Source: Listeria cossartiae subsp. cayugensis
GTDB taxonomy: Bacteria > Bacillota > Bacilli > Lactobacillales > Listeriaceae
Assembly (NCBI RefSeq): GCF_014229095.1
Contig: NZ_JAARZC010000003.1
Span: 124,001-188,000 of the forward strand
Length of the DNA: 64,000 nucleotides
Direction of reading: 5' to 3'
The notes below the pieces were generated by a model, which was given only the letters and a program-made list of their open reading frames with translations, did not search any database and was not told the origin of the DNA. Within the stretch, counting starts at the first letter, position 1. Each line of letters opens with the position of its first letter. Position numbers and translations under genes: made by a program. Shown one piece after another: positions 36,771-44,594 of the stretch.

Positions 36771-37718
36771 ATGGGAATCTTAAATGAGAAAGTAGCTGTA
36801 CTCTTGCCTTGTTATAACGAGGAGCTTACAATTGGTAAGGTAATTGATGATTTTAAGCAAGAATTACCAAATGCGGATATTTATGTGTACGATAATAATT
36901 CTAAAGATAAAACATTTGAAATAGCGAAAGCGCATGGTGCTATCGTTCGAAAAGAAATGCGTCAAGGTAAAGGTAATGTAGTACGTTCTATGTTCGCGGA
37001 TATTGATGCTGATTACTATTTAATGGTCGATGGTGACGATACCTATCCAGCAGAATACTGCCATGAAATATTAGAGGTGCTTCGCAATAAAGAAGCTAAT
37101 ATGGTTATTGGTGATCGCCTAAGTAATGGTACCTACACTGAAGAAAACAAAAGAAATTTCCATGACTTTGGCAACTCACTAGTACGTAATACAATAAATC
37201 GTATTTTCAAAAGTAACTTGAGAGATATCATGACAGGATATCGTGGCTTTGATCGTTATTTCGTTAAAAATATGCCCGTTTTAAGTCCTGGTTTTGAGAT
37301 TGAAACTGAAATGAGTATTCACGCGCTAGAAAACCGCTTTTTAGTGAAAGAAATCGAAATTGATTACCGTGATCGCCCAGAAGGTAGTGAATCAAAACTA
37401 AACACATTTTCTGACGGTTTCAGAGTAATCATGACTATTGTAAGATTATTTAAAAATAGTCGTCCGTTTTTATTTTTCAATTTATTAGCTTCTTTGTTTG
37501 TCCTTGTAGGAGTACTAGTCGGTTTACCAGTAATAATTCAGTTTGCTCAAATTGGCTTAGTACTGAAATTCCCGAGTGCGCTACTTGCAACGGGGTTAAT
37601 CATAATGGGTATGCTGTTCTTCGTTTGCGGATTAATCCTTGATACGATAGCTCATAGAAGCAGGCAAAGCTACTTCTTAGAACTTGTTAAATACCGTGAA
37701 AGAAATCCTTTGAACTAA
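36771..37718 (+). CDS. GtrB/DPM1-like polyprenyl-phosphate glycosyltransferase
   Basis: 315 residues. GT2 domain (about 1-230): VLLPCYNEELTIGKVI, a Rossmann-like DIYVYDNNSKDKT, metal-binding MVDGDDTYP (DxD), and KEIEIDYRDRPEGSESKLNTFSDG. Two C-terminal membrane helices (about 235-300). Likely moves a sugar from a nucleotide onto undecaprenyl phosphate on the cytoplasmic face. With the upstream membrane protein it forms two parts of a three-part wall or lipid glycosylation system; no GtrA flippase is here. Confidence 0.85.
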   Translation: MGILNEKVAVLLPCYNEELTIGKVIDDFKQELPNADIYVYDNNSKDKTFEIAKAHGAIVRKEMRQGKGNVVRSMFADIDADYYLMVDGDDTYPAEYCHEILEVLRNKEANMVIGDRLSNGTYTEENKRNFHDFGNSLVRNTINRIFKSNLRDIMTGYRGFDRYFVKNMPVLSPGFEIETEMSIHALENRFLVKEIEIDYRDRPEGSESKLNTFSDGFRVIMTIVRLFKNSRPFLFFNLLASLFVLVGVLVGLPVIIQFAQIGLVLKFPSALLATGLIIMGMLFFVCGLILDTIAHRSRQSYFLELVKYRERNPLN

Positions 37719-37731
37719 AATTAGCTAAATA

Positions 37732-37770
37732 AAAAGTCGATTTCCTAATTCAGGAAATCGACTTTTTTTG
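37732..37770 (+). terminator. Terminator of the glycosylation operon
   Basis: AAAGTCGATTTCCT (37733-37746) pairs with AGGAAATCGACTTT (37752-37765) followed by Ts. Marks the border between conserved genes and the toxin/immunity array. Confidence 0.85.
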
Positions 37771-37808
37771 TTAGGCTAGTAAAAATCAACTATGATTCCC
37801 AACGAGTT

Positions 37809-37952
37809 TTGGACAAGATTTACTTTGCTTAATGCTTGAAAGTAAAACTAATAATCAACGGTTGAAAGATAACAAAAAAGAAAATCCACAATGTCGTTAA
37901 TATTCAAAGTGGATTTTCTAATCATACATATGCAATCTTTTATTACTATCTA
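37809..37952. repeat. 145-bp direct repeat, copy 1 (with terminator hairpin)
   Basis: Near-identical to 39103-39248. Contains the hairpin AGAAAATCCAC/GTGGATTTTCT (37879-37919) and the tail up to ACTATCTAC. Its upper end resembles the pre-toxin coding stretch (GANFFQD) of WapA, so the repeat is a remnant of a displaced toxin-module junction. Confidence 0.8.
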
Positions 37953-38245
37953 CTCACCCATATCTATTACTTTTATTCCTTGAGTTTTAGCATACTCATT
38001 TATTCTAGTAATTAGGGTATTTTTATAAATTGATGTACAGTATGATATTTCTCTATCTCCAGTATTAGGATAAATATCTTCTGGAAAAATTATAAAGTTA
38101 ATTTGATCCATTTTTTTATGATGTAACGATTCCCTTCAAATTCGCCGCTTCTAATATGAAAAGAGGTAATAAAATTATAAATCGCTTCATACATTTCCTG
38201 TGATGAAATTTCATCATCTAAAAACCTTTCAATTGTGTCTATCAT
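37950..38245 (-). pseudogene. Frameshifted small immunity-like gene
   Basis: A well-placed start (AGGAG, 7-base spacing, ATG at 38245) opens a 51-codon frame beginning MIDTIERFLDDEISSQEMYE and ending at 38090. A second 53-codon frame (38111-37950), starting MDQINFIIFPEDIYPNTG, overlaps it. The switch falls at a run of seven A (minus strand, 38117-38111). Read as one gene with a one-base slip they give a protein of about 98 residues, the size of an immunity protein. Not recognised as a family. It could alternatively be two tiny genes. Confidence 0.55.
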
Positions 38246-38425
38246 TATAACGCTCCTATTTATTTTGCTTTAGCGGGATATGCACTGAACATTTCGCCAT
38301 TCAGATAAAACAGTTTTAATTAAGTTTTCTCTTGACTATACTAAATTCTATCCACTCCCAATAGGTTGTATACAGGATATTCTATATTTTCTTGTAAACT
38401 GTTGAGTGATAGAGTGCCTTTTTAT

Positions 38426-38794
38426 TTAACTTGCAGATATAACTTCTAATTCTTTAAAATGAAAATCAATAGAATTATTTTCGTAGTCTTCTAAGCGATA
38501 CTTTCTTTGTGTCTCGCAACTTGAATCTAGCCTGCTTATTTTAAACCCTAATAGTTGGTTATATGATTCACCAAAATTATTTAAACTTAGCTCTGCTACA
38601 TCTTTAAATAGAACATCAAATATATTTTCTTTATTTTCATATTCAAATATAAATTTAATACTTACATAGGATATCTCTTCGTAAAATTCATTATAATCTA
38701 TATAATAATTTACTTGTTTAATACCAGTAATATGTGTGTTTGAAAATTTTGGGAAATTCTTTTCTAATACAGTACCCGAATACCATTCATTCAT
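38426..38794 (-). CDS. Putative immunity protein
   Basis: 122 residues, soluble and acidic, starting MNEWYSGTVLEKNFPKF. The opening W-Y and the strand-rich body recall Imm50-like immunity proteins, but the match is weak. It follows the orphan HxHxH toxin tip by 17 bases, with AAAGAGG at the start, so it is the likely cognate immunity gene. Intact. Confidence 0.6.
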   Translation of the reverse strand: MNEWYSGTVLEKNFPKFSNTHITGIKQVNYYIDYNEFYEEISYVSIKFIFEYENKENIFDVLFKDVAELSLNNFGESYNQLLGFKISRLDSSCETQRKYRLEDYENNSIDFHFKELEVISAS

Positions 38795-38811
38795 GAAAAA
38801 ACCTCTTTCTT

Positions 38812-39117
38812 TTAATAATTATATCTAAATTCAAATCCTTTGGTTGGTGACAGCCCGGGACCATACAAATATTCATGTATATGGGAAACGCTATGTTCTA
38901 AAGGCATTCCATGATCACTAAAATCAACTCGAACACTTTGTCTACCAAACTCATCATAAATTACTTTTGATTTTTCAATAGTTCCATTGTACTCTCTATA
39001 AGGAAGCTTAGGTCCACTGGCTTCCTCTGCTGCTTTTGTGGCATTGTCACTTTTTGCTTTGCCGTTCCCTTTCTCAATATTCGAAAATAAATCATTCATG
39101 TCTTGGATAAAGTTAGC
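38812..39117 (-). pseudogene. Orphan WapA toxin tip (His-rich nuclease-like)
   Basis: The minus strand reads ANFIQDMNDLFSNIEKG, matching the WapA pre-toxin phrase ANFFQDAKDLASNIEKG, then a unique domain (KLPYREYNGTIEKSK...GRQSVRVDFSDHGMPLEHSVSHIHEYLYG). A DF-x-H...H...HxH pattern of this type is seen in several Rhs/WapA toxin tips of nuclease type. No ribosome site precedes the first ATG (39099), so it is a silent displaced tip with no start of its own. The toxin end itself looks intact to the stop. Confidence 0.65.
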
Positions 39118-39248
39118 CCTGCTTAATATTTGAAAATAAAACTAAGAATCAACTGTTGAAAGATCATAAAAAAGAAAATCCACGATGTCGTTAATATTCA
39201 AAGTGGATTTTCTAATCATACATATACAATCATTCATTACTATCTACT
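39103..39248. repeat. 145-bp direct repeat, copy 2 (with terminator hairpin)
   Basis: Second copy of 37809-37952; hairpin arms at 39173-39183 and 39203-39213. It lies directly upstream of the orphan toxin tip and includes part of the pre-toxin coding sequence. The following 39249-39335 could encode an unplaced fragment (RGEYIYNSNLEG...KAEFWI). Confidence 0.8.
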
Positions 39249-39335
39249 AATCCAAAACTCTGCTTTAACTACTGTTTTATTCAATTTAGTACCTTCTAAA
39301 TTCGAGTTGTAGATGTATTCTCCTCTAAACGTTCT

Positions 39336-39689
39336 TTATTGAATTTTCAACTGTAACAGAAATCCTTTATTCTCAGAAGTTGCGGACAATAAATATATCC
39401 TAATATCAGTGGCTCTTTTTTCTTGGATATAAAAAGTTGCAGATTTGTACTCAATGAACTGCACCAATTGATGGAACAAGCTTTGTGCCGCTTGATAGCT
39501 AAAATTTTTCATGTTCACATCTAATGAAAAATAATTATTTATCGTTTTACCTTCTTTTTGAAATTTTAAATCAAAGCTAGAGATATTATCTTCTTGATAT
39601 TCAAAAAAAGAATTTATTTCAGACCATAGACCAACTTCATATTCACAATTAAGTGATTTCGCTAGATTAAATATATCAGCTTTATCCAT
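39336..39689 (-). CDS. Putative immunity protein
   Basis: 117 residues, soluble, mixed alpha/beta, starting MDKADIFNLAKSLNCEYEVGLWSEI. No family recognised. It lies 17 bases after the DUF2247-like gene in the same direction with an AGAAGG ribosome site. Classed as immunity only by size, location and operon context. Confidence 0.5.
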   Translation of the reverse strand: MDKADIFNLAKSLNCEYEVGLWSEINSFFEYQEDNISSFDLKFQKEGKTINNYFSLDVNMKNFSYQAAQSLFHQLVQFIEYKSATFYIQEKRATDIRIYLLSATSENKGFLLQLKIQ

Positions 39690-39706
39690 GCATAAATACC
39701 TTCTTT

Positions 39707-40174
39707 TTATTCATTTTCAAATCTTTTTTTAGCACTAGTCAAATATGATTGCCACGATTCTTCCATGCTCTTCCCCTCTGTTAGAGGCATATAACGAATA
39801 AATCCAGCCATGTCTTCTGGATAACCAAAATCAGCATAGATTTCTGCTGTTTTTGAGTTAAAATCATCAGAATCAGTTTTTTTAGCGTGCAGTTCTTTTA
39901 AAATAACATATCTCCATTTATCTTTTATAGTACTAGCATCTTCAAAAGTTTCTAAACTAATTAACTCATGAAAATACGGAAAAATATCCTCATATTCATC
40001 AGCGATTGCTATTTTTAGAACTATATCAAAACCAAGAATCCCTTCATCCAAAGTATGTATAGCATATTTTATAATATCTTTTCGGCTAATTAAATTATTT
40101 TCCAGCGCAAATAATAATTCTTGCCAACTCCATTTAGTTTTAGAAAAATCCATGAACTTGTAATTTCCGCTCAA
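39707..40174 (-). CDS. DUF2247-like immunity protein
   Basis: 155 residues, helical. The C-terminal phrase IYADFGYPEDMAGFIRYMP matches what I recall of DUF2247, a family found in Firmicute toxin-immunity clusters. TTG start at 40174 after GGAGG with 9-base spacing; an ATG seven codons on is the alternative. No toxin partner remains upstream: the hairpin repeat lies directly before it. Confidence 0.65.
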   Translation of the reverse strand: MSGNYKFMDFSKTKWSWQELLFALENNLISRKDIIKYAIHTLDEGILGFDIVLKIAIADEYEDIFPYFHELISLETFEDASTIKDKWRYVILKELHAKKTDSDDFNSKTAEIYADFGYPEDMAGFIRYMPLTEGKSMEESWQSYLTSAKKRFENE

Positions 40175-40230
40175 GTTTAATAGCCTCCTTTATTTCCTTT
40201 TGATTTTACAAAAAGCAACTCTTTATACAT

Positions 40231-40262
40231 ATTTAAGAGAGCTCGTTCAAGCTCTCTTAAAT
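40231..40262. repeat. Dispersed hairpin repeat, copy A
   Basis: ATTTAAGAGAGCT (40231-40243), loop CGTTCA, AGCTCTCTTAAAT (40250-40262): perfect 13-bp stem. Shared flank follows (GAATCATCATGCACTAAC). Probably also works as a terminator between immunity modules. Confidence 0.85.
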
Positions 40263-40366
40263 GAATCATCATGCACTAACTTAAGCTAGCGTTTTGTTAG
40301 CTATCGGCAACTTGATTAGTGAGTTTCTCCTTGCTAGTAAAGTGCCTTTTTTATTTAGTAATCCAA

Positions 40367-40681
40367 TTATTGATTTTCAATACTTATGGAAAGCGTTGTT
40401 CCAAAACAAAGACTGGCGATTGTACTATTCTCTCTTAAAACTCTCAAATACATATCTTCCTTTTTCAATTCAGTAATGTTATCAAAATTTCCATAAAAAA
40501 TATCTTTTTCTTTATAGGTCAAGAACACACTAATTTGGTTTTCATAGGTTCTTATAAAGATTTTTAAAGTAAAATCATCTTTGCTAATCTTATATGTTAT
40601 ATTGCCATCACCTATATTGTCAGTCAAGCTTTCACTTTCAGATAGAAATAGTTCCATCAAGTCTAATTCATCATATTTCAC
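40367..40681 (-). CDS. Putative immunity protein
   Basis: 104 residues, acidic, beta-rich, starting MKYDELDLMELFLSESESL. Family not recognised. Follows the DUF4926-like gene in the same direction and is followed by hairpin copy A. AAGGAGACAG lies upstream of the ATG. Intact; an orphan by context. Confidence 0.5.
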   Translation of the reverse strand: MKYDELDLMELFLSESESLTDNIGDGNITYKISKDDFTLKIFIRTYENQISVFLTYKEKDIFYGNFDNITELKKEDMYLRVLRENSTIASLCFGTTLSISIENQ

Positions 40682-40739
40682 TTTTATCTGTCTCCTTTAA
40701 CTAGGTATCACTGTGATTACATCACCTAAATCATTAATT

Positions 40740-40937
40740 TCAACGCTTTACTTTTTCTAGATCATCTGGCAATATTGTACATTGTGCTTTATAATAACCT
40801 TCCTCATCGAGAAATTCTACTTCATAAGCTTCATTAGGTTCGGTAAATACCATAATAACAGCTCTAATATCATCCTTTTTTACATTATTTTCATAATGCT
40901 TAAGTAGTCGAACTATATCATACTCTTGAAACTTCAT
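40740..40937 (-). CDS. DUF4926-like immunity protein
   Basis: 65 residues: MKFQEYDIVRLLKHYENNVKKDDIRAVIMVF...YEVEFLDEEGYYKAQCTILPDDLEKV fits the small beta-barrel DUF4926 pattern (D-x-V start, YEVEF, late DL). Excellent AGGAGG ribosome site. It directly follows a broken DUF6883-like toxin tip; these two families are, as I recall, a usual toxin-immunity pair. The immunity gene is intact although its toxin is dead. Confidence 0.7.
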   Translation of the reverse strand: MKFQEYDIVRLLKHYENNVKKDDIRAVIMVFTEPNEAYEVEFLDEEGYYKAQCTILPDDLEKVKR

Positions 40938-40954
40938 TATTTACCTCCTCTTTA

Positions 40955-41263
40955 TTATTTTACATAGATTGTAGTTAAATTTGGTTTCACTATTCAGCCT
41001 GTACGCACTATTTTTACCTTTTGGTCCAGTTATTGACATATCAACAGTATACCGCTGTCCGTAATCGTCTAATTTCTCTAAAGCAGCTTTACTTCCTGAC
41101 AATTTTTCATAAACCTGTTTTAATAAACCATCTGCGTTTGATTCATTACAGCCTACGTATTTTCAAAAACTTTTACTTTGTTTCCTCCTACAGGATGTTC
41201 TGGATTTAAAGACTACTCTGTTAATTTATGGGGATTGATTGTTGCATCTTCTAAGTTAGGCAG
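40955..41263 (-). pseudogene. Broken DUF6883-like toxin tip
   Basis: Translating the minus strand piecewise gives LPNLEDATINPHKLTE, a TAG where Tyr is usual, SLNPEHPVGGNKVKVFEN, a frameshift, then LDDYGQRYTVDMSITGPKG, another shift, and the canonical end LTTIYVK-stop at 40955. These blocks match the DUF6883 toxin family as I remember it (LPNaenA..., NPEHPVGG.K, DeYGqRf.VD, IYVK). So at least one nonsense and two frameshift lesions have killed it. Confidence 0.75.
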
Positions 41264-41323
41264 TGCATTTTTTCACCGTCTTACTAGTCTCACTTTCTTC
41301 CTTAGGGCTTGGAACCTATCTTT

Positions 41324-41713
41324 TTAGTACGAAGATTTGCTTCTCCATTTAATTTCTTTACATACAAAACTTGTCACAGTTTCATCTTCAATATCTTCGC
41401 TACTATACCAATAAAAATCATCTTCCTGCTTAGTAAAATGAACACCTAATATGTCTAAAGTCAAATTCAAATCATTGTTTATATGAAATTTACTGACTCC
41501 TCTTAAACATAATTCTATATTTGTCATAAATTCTGATTGTCTTTGTATCCATAAATTCACTACTGGCTCTGTATTCATTATCATAGAATATTCTTCATCT
41601 ACATAGGTGCCACTTGAATACGTCAAACCTTTTATACAACTATCATGAAAATTATTAATTAGTTGCATCAATTTATCAATATCTGCTTGAGTTTCTAATT
41701 TTTCCCATTCCAT
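41324..41713 (-). CDS. Putative immunity protein
   Basis: 129 residues, soluble, starting MEWEKLETQADIDKLMQLINNFHDSCIKGLTYSSGTYVDEEYSM. The FHDSCI phrase is familiar from a group of small conserved Firmicute proteins, but I cannot name the family. It follows the orphan WapA C-terminus (41727-42572) by 13 bases, with GGGGAG upstream, so is its likely immunity partner. Intact. Confidence 0.6.
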   Translation of the reverse strand: MEWEKLETQADIDKLMQLINNFHDSCIKGLTYSSGTYVDEEYSMIMNTEPVVNLWIQRQSEFMTNIELCLRGVSKFHINNDLNLTLDILGVHFTKQEDDFYWYSSEDIEDETVTSFVCKEIKWRSKSSY

Positions 41714-41726
41714 TAATTTTCTCCCC

Positions 41727-42572
41727 TTATTTCAATCTTTTTGGTTTAGCAGGATTCGTCCAATCCCACTTATGTCTGTGCGGAAACTCATGTGTTCCAT
41801 CATCTGAATGGTTAAAATCTATATCTTCTTTTGCTCTACCTTTATCATCATAATACCTTCTTTGCTTTACGCTTCCGTCAGGATTAAGAATATCTGCTGA
41901 AGAATTTGGTTTTCCATCTTTCGGTAAACCCCCATTTTCGACAACCTTATGATTAGGCATTTTTTCACCTTTTTTAATAATATTTTCAACATCAACTCCA
42001 CTGGTGTCCTCTGTTGCATTTGTTAACTTATCACTTTTCGCTTTCCCTTTCTCAATATTCGAAAACAAATCCTTCGCGTCTTGGAAAAGTTGGCGCCACT
42101 GTTTACTACAACGGTTGCGCTTCCTGCGATTATGCCAACCCCTGCTACATTAAGTTGAACTCCGATTGGTGCTCCAGCCCCTGTTAAGTTCAATGCTCCA
42201 CCAAGGATTTCAGTTCCAACTCCAAGGATAATCCCCTCAACGCCAAGATAGATAGCCGCTGAGTCAGCAATTAGTCTCCCAATGTAATAGCGGTTATCAT
42301 CGCCATACACTTCCTTATTTTTACCAATGGTTTCTACGGAACCGAAAGTGAAATTATTTACTAGACTATCCAATGTACCTGCGCCTACTGGTTCAAGATT
42401 TCCGCAAATTGCTTTCGTTGTTTTCTTCTACGCGCATGCTGTGTTTTGCTTGAGATATGGCTAGTTTAGTGCCAGCTTTAATGGCTTGTTTTTTGTTGTT
42501 TTTGAAATGGATTTGATTGCACTTTTTGCTTTGGTTATGACTTTTTTGGTTACTTTTTTAAGCCATTTCGAG
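41727..42572 (-). pseudogene. Displaced WapA C-terminus with frameshifts
   Basis: Homologous to the end of WapA from KWLKK through the Lys-rich linker (shortened), the pre-toxin (SLVNN...ETIGKNKEVYGDDNRYYIGRLI...SGANF) and a different tip. One intact frame covers 42373-42023, but at about 42085 a run of four A stands where WapA has five, throwing it into a false end. The next frame resumes as LFSNIEKGKAKSD and ends in RRYYDDKGRAKEDIDFNHS...HEFPHRHKW, an HxHxW nuclease-like tip. The Lys-rich part has further shifts. Confidence 0.75.
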
Positions 42573-42654
42573 ATGTACTTGTATTAAGAATCAACGTATT
42601 GCATTTTTTTGCTTTGAATCTTAATTTAATTTTATAAAAGTAGCACTTTATACG

Positions 42655-42688
42655 CATATAAGAGAGCTCTTTCAAGCTCTCTTATATG
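42655..42688. repeat. Dispersed hairpin repeat, copy B
   Basis: CATATAAGAGAGCT (42655-42668) pairs with AGCTCTCTTATATG (42675-42688). Relative to copies A and D the T-to-A change in the left arm is matched in the right arm. The gap 42573-42763 holds this repeat only. Confidence 0.85.
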
Positions 42689-42763
42689 AACCATCATGCG
42701 CTAGCTTTTATTTGCTGTTGTCAACTTGATTACCCGTCTTGTGTTTGAGTGTCTTTTTTATTT

Positions 42764-42982
42764 TTAGAATGGTTTTTCATTTACAATTTCACCTTTAATG
42801 CTTTTACTTGCAGGTTTTAAAAACTCTTTTATTTCTTTCACCCACTTGCTGGAATTTACAATAAAAAGATATCCTCTGTAAAGGTCTGCTTCGAACCATT
42901 TCATGGCAAGAATCCTGACAGAAGATATTTTTTTATTGTTTTTGGTAGTCAAGCGGGTATAAGGAAATTACTACAAATTCAT
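42764..42982 (-). pseudogene. Remnant of an immunity-like gene
   Basis: A 62-codon frame from a TTG at 42952 without ribosome site reads SSVRILAMKWFEADLYRGYLFIVN...WVKEIKEFLK. Just upstream, in another frame, NEFVVISLYPLDYQ looks like its lost beginning, separated by a shift in an A-rich stretch. Probably a decayed soluble immunity gene; family unknown. Confidence 0.4.
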
Positions 42983-42990
42983 TTGTCCTT

Positions 42991-43518
42991 TCATATAGCC
43001 TTTGATTCCTTTATTTGTTCCATCTCATCGGAAGTAATATTTTTCAATAATACCCCAGCCACTTCTTGATCTTTATTAAACAAGATGTAGTTGAACTCAT
43101 TTAACTTATATCCCATCAAGTTACCTTCCACGCTCTGCTCAACTATTATAATACTGTTGCCACTCAAAAACGTTGAAAACTCCTTATGCATACTTATATC
43201 AGAGCTATTTTCCGATAACTTAGAATCTGTAATAATAATATTGTTTTCTCCTAACGAAAGGTCTAAATTCATTTCATTCAAATCTAATTTTTCATCCTGC
43301 AAAAAGAAACTTATATATTCTATGGTTCCTTTTTTCGGATTAATCGCAACGTCAAGCGGTGGTTTTTTACCATTCTCATAAAAAAGGTGGTAATTATGAC
43401 CAATATTTTTCTCCTTAACTCGTATCTTAAACAGTATTAATCCTGTCCCCATACTTTCAATACTTCTCTCATACCTGAAATCTAAATTACATTTTTTTAT
43501 ATCCACCAAACTCTTCAC
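42991..43518 (-). CDS. Putative immunity protein
   Basis: Up to 175 residues, beta-rich, no signal peptide, many Asp/Glu/Asn. Begins (V)KSLVDIKKCNLDFRYERSIESMGTGL. The start is uncertain: GTG at 43518 is only one base from AGGAG, whereas the TTG at 43509 or GTG at 43506 are better spaced. It follows the broken toxin at 43525-44000, making it the likely partner. Family not recognised. Confidence 0.55.
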   Translation of the reverse strand: MKSLVDIKKCNLDFRYERSIESMGTGLILFKIRVKEKNIGHNYHLFYENGKKPPLDVAINPKKGTIEYISFFLQDEKLDLNEMNLDLSLGENNIIITDSKLSENSSDISMHKEFSTFLSGNSIIIVEQSVEGNLMGYKLNEFNYILFNKDQEVAGVLLKNITSDEMEQIKESKAI

Positions 43519-43524
43519 ACTCCT

Positions 43525-44000
43525 TTATTTTATCATACGGGCATGGTATACAACTCCTGTCTCAGTATTAATGCCCAATTCCCAATTTCCATATGTTTCA
43601 AAGTACCTTCCAGGACTCTTTGTAGCTACACTTTCCATCGCCTTATTTAATGACGAAGAATAGCTTTCCAACATAACTTGGCTTCTCACACCAGTACTTG
43701 CCGTTTCTCCTCCAAACTGTGAAATCTATTCTCCCATATGTTCTATAGTATTTGTACACGTTTTTGGATTGGTGTATTTTACATTACTATTAAGATTTGT
43801 TTGAAATGTACTTGGGATATTTTCTGCTGTTGGAACTATATCATCCCATACAGTTCCCGTAGTTTTAGGTCCACCAGCCCCGCTGCTGAGGCTAGTGTTG
43901 CACTTCCTTGGGCTATGGCGACTCCTGCTACTGTTGCATCTAGCACTACGCCAACAAGCGTTCCGCCTCCTACTATTCCGCCAATACCAGTAAGAAAGCT
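43525..44000 (-). pseudogene. Broken WapA toxin tip with internal stop
   Basis: Minus-strand reading begins with a Gly-rich pre-toxin (FLTGIGGIVGGGTLVGVVLDATVAGVAIAQGSATLASAAG) related to that of WapA. A frameshift leads to TTGTVWDDIVPTAENIPSTF...TIEHMGE, then a TAG, then ISQFGGETASTG...GRYFETYGNWELGINTETGVVYHARMIK-stop. The end pattern (HM-x-E ... GxWEL ... YHAR) is that of a known polymorphic-toxin tip whose name I am not certain of. Dead by at least one frameshift and one nonsense codon. Confidence 0.7.
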
Positions 44001-44063
44001 CTTTGATTAGTAAATAGATAAAGCTTTACTTTCTTGGCAACAATTGAGATTAAGGTTTCTTTT

Positions 44064-44522
44064 TCATTTGAAATCTGGTTTTATCCACAAAGATTTTAAA
44101 TACTGCTCATTATCAATAACAGCCACTACATTTTTAAGAAACTCAATGCACTTATCATCACTATTATTTGTAAAATTCCCAAAGCATAGCCACTTTTGTT
44201 CTGAATCATAGTAAGCAAGCCACATTTCTTTTTTATCTAACCTCCAAGATCCTGGTTCAAAATCCTCTTCTAGACTGATTTCTCCCTTCTGTATGTTAGA
44301 CGGTAAAGTTAATTTTTCTTCATGCCAACTTTCTCTTGGCGTAAACCCCCATACTTGATTAGCAGTCATTAGAATAGAGTCAAATCCTATATTTATATAA
44401 CTGATAAGTAATGAAATATCCGAGTTTACTCTAGGGATAAAATCTAAACTTCCATCTTCATTATTGTACTCTATCTGTCCACTGATTATTTTATTCTCAA
44501 GTTTCATACTTAGCTTAAACAT
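44064..44522 (-). CDS. Putative immunity protein
   Basis: 152 residues, soluble, starting MFKLSMKLENKIISGQIEYNNEDGSLDFIPRVN, with a Trp-rich middle (ANQVWGFTPRESWHEE, SWRLDKKEMWLAYYDSEQKWLCFGNF). No family recognised. GAGGTGAG precedes the ATG. Hairpin copy C lies just upstream and no toxin remains next to it. Orphan immunity by context. Confidence 0.5.
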   Translation of the reverse strand: MFKLSMKLENKIISGQIEYNNEDGSLDFIPRVNSDISLLISYINIGFDSILMTANQVWGFTPRESWHEEKLTLPSNIQKGEISLEEDFEPGSWRLDKKEMWLAYYDSEQKWLCFGNFTNNSDDKCIEFLKNVVAVIDNEQYLKSLWIKPDFK

Positions 44523-44563
44523 TTTCTCACCTCATTAATTTACAAAAGTAACTCTTTATATAC

Positions 44564-44594
44564 ACTTAAGATAGTTTTTTAAGCTCTCTTAAGT
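44564..44594. repeat. Dispersed hairpin repeat, copy C (degraded)
   Basis: ACTTAAG (44564-44570) pairs with CTTAAGT (44588-44594). The inner stem is damaged (GATAG versus GAGAG). The outer C-G pair replaces the T-A of copies A and D on both arms. Confidence 0.65.

Noticed and set aside
42023-42068. Two overlapping minus-strand ORFs (116 and 113 residues) as separate genes
   Set aside because: Together they follow the WapA C-terminus; the overlap is a frameshift at an A-run and the second has only an internal TTG as start.
43738-44010. Plus-strand ORF of 90 residues
   Set aside because: Complement of the Gly-rich pre-toxin remnant (Pro/Thr/Ser-rich tail is the antisense of Gly/Ala codons).
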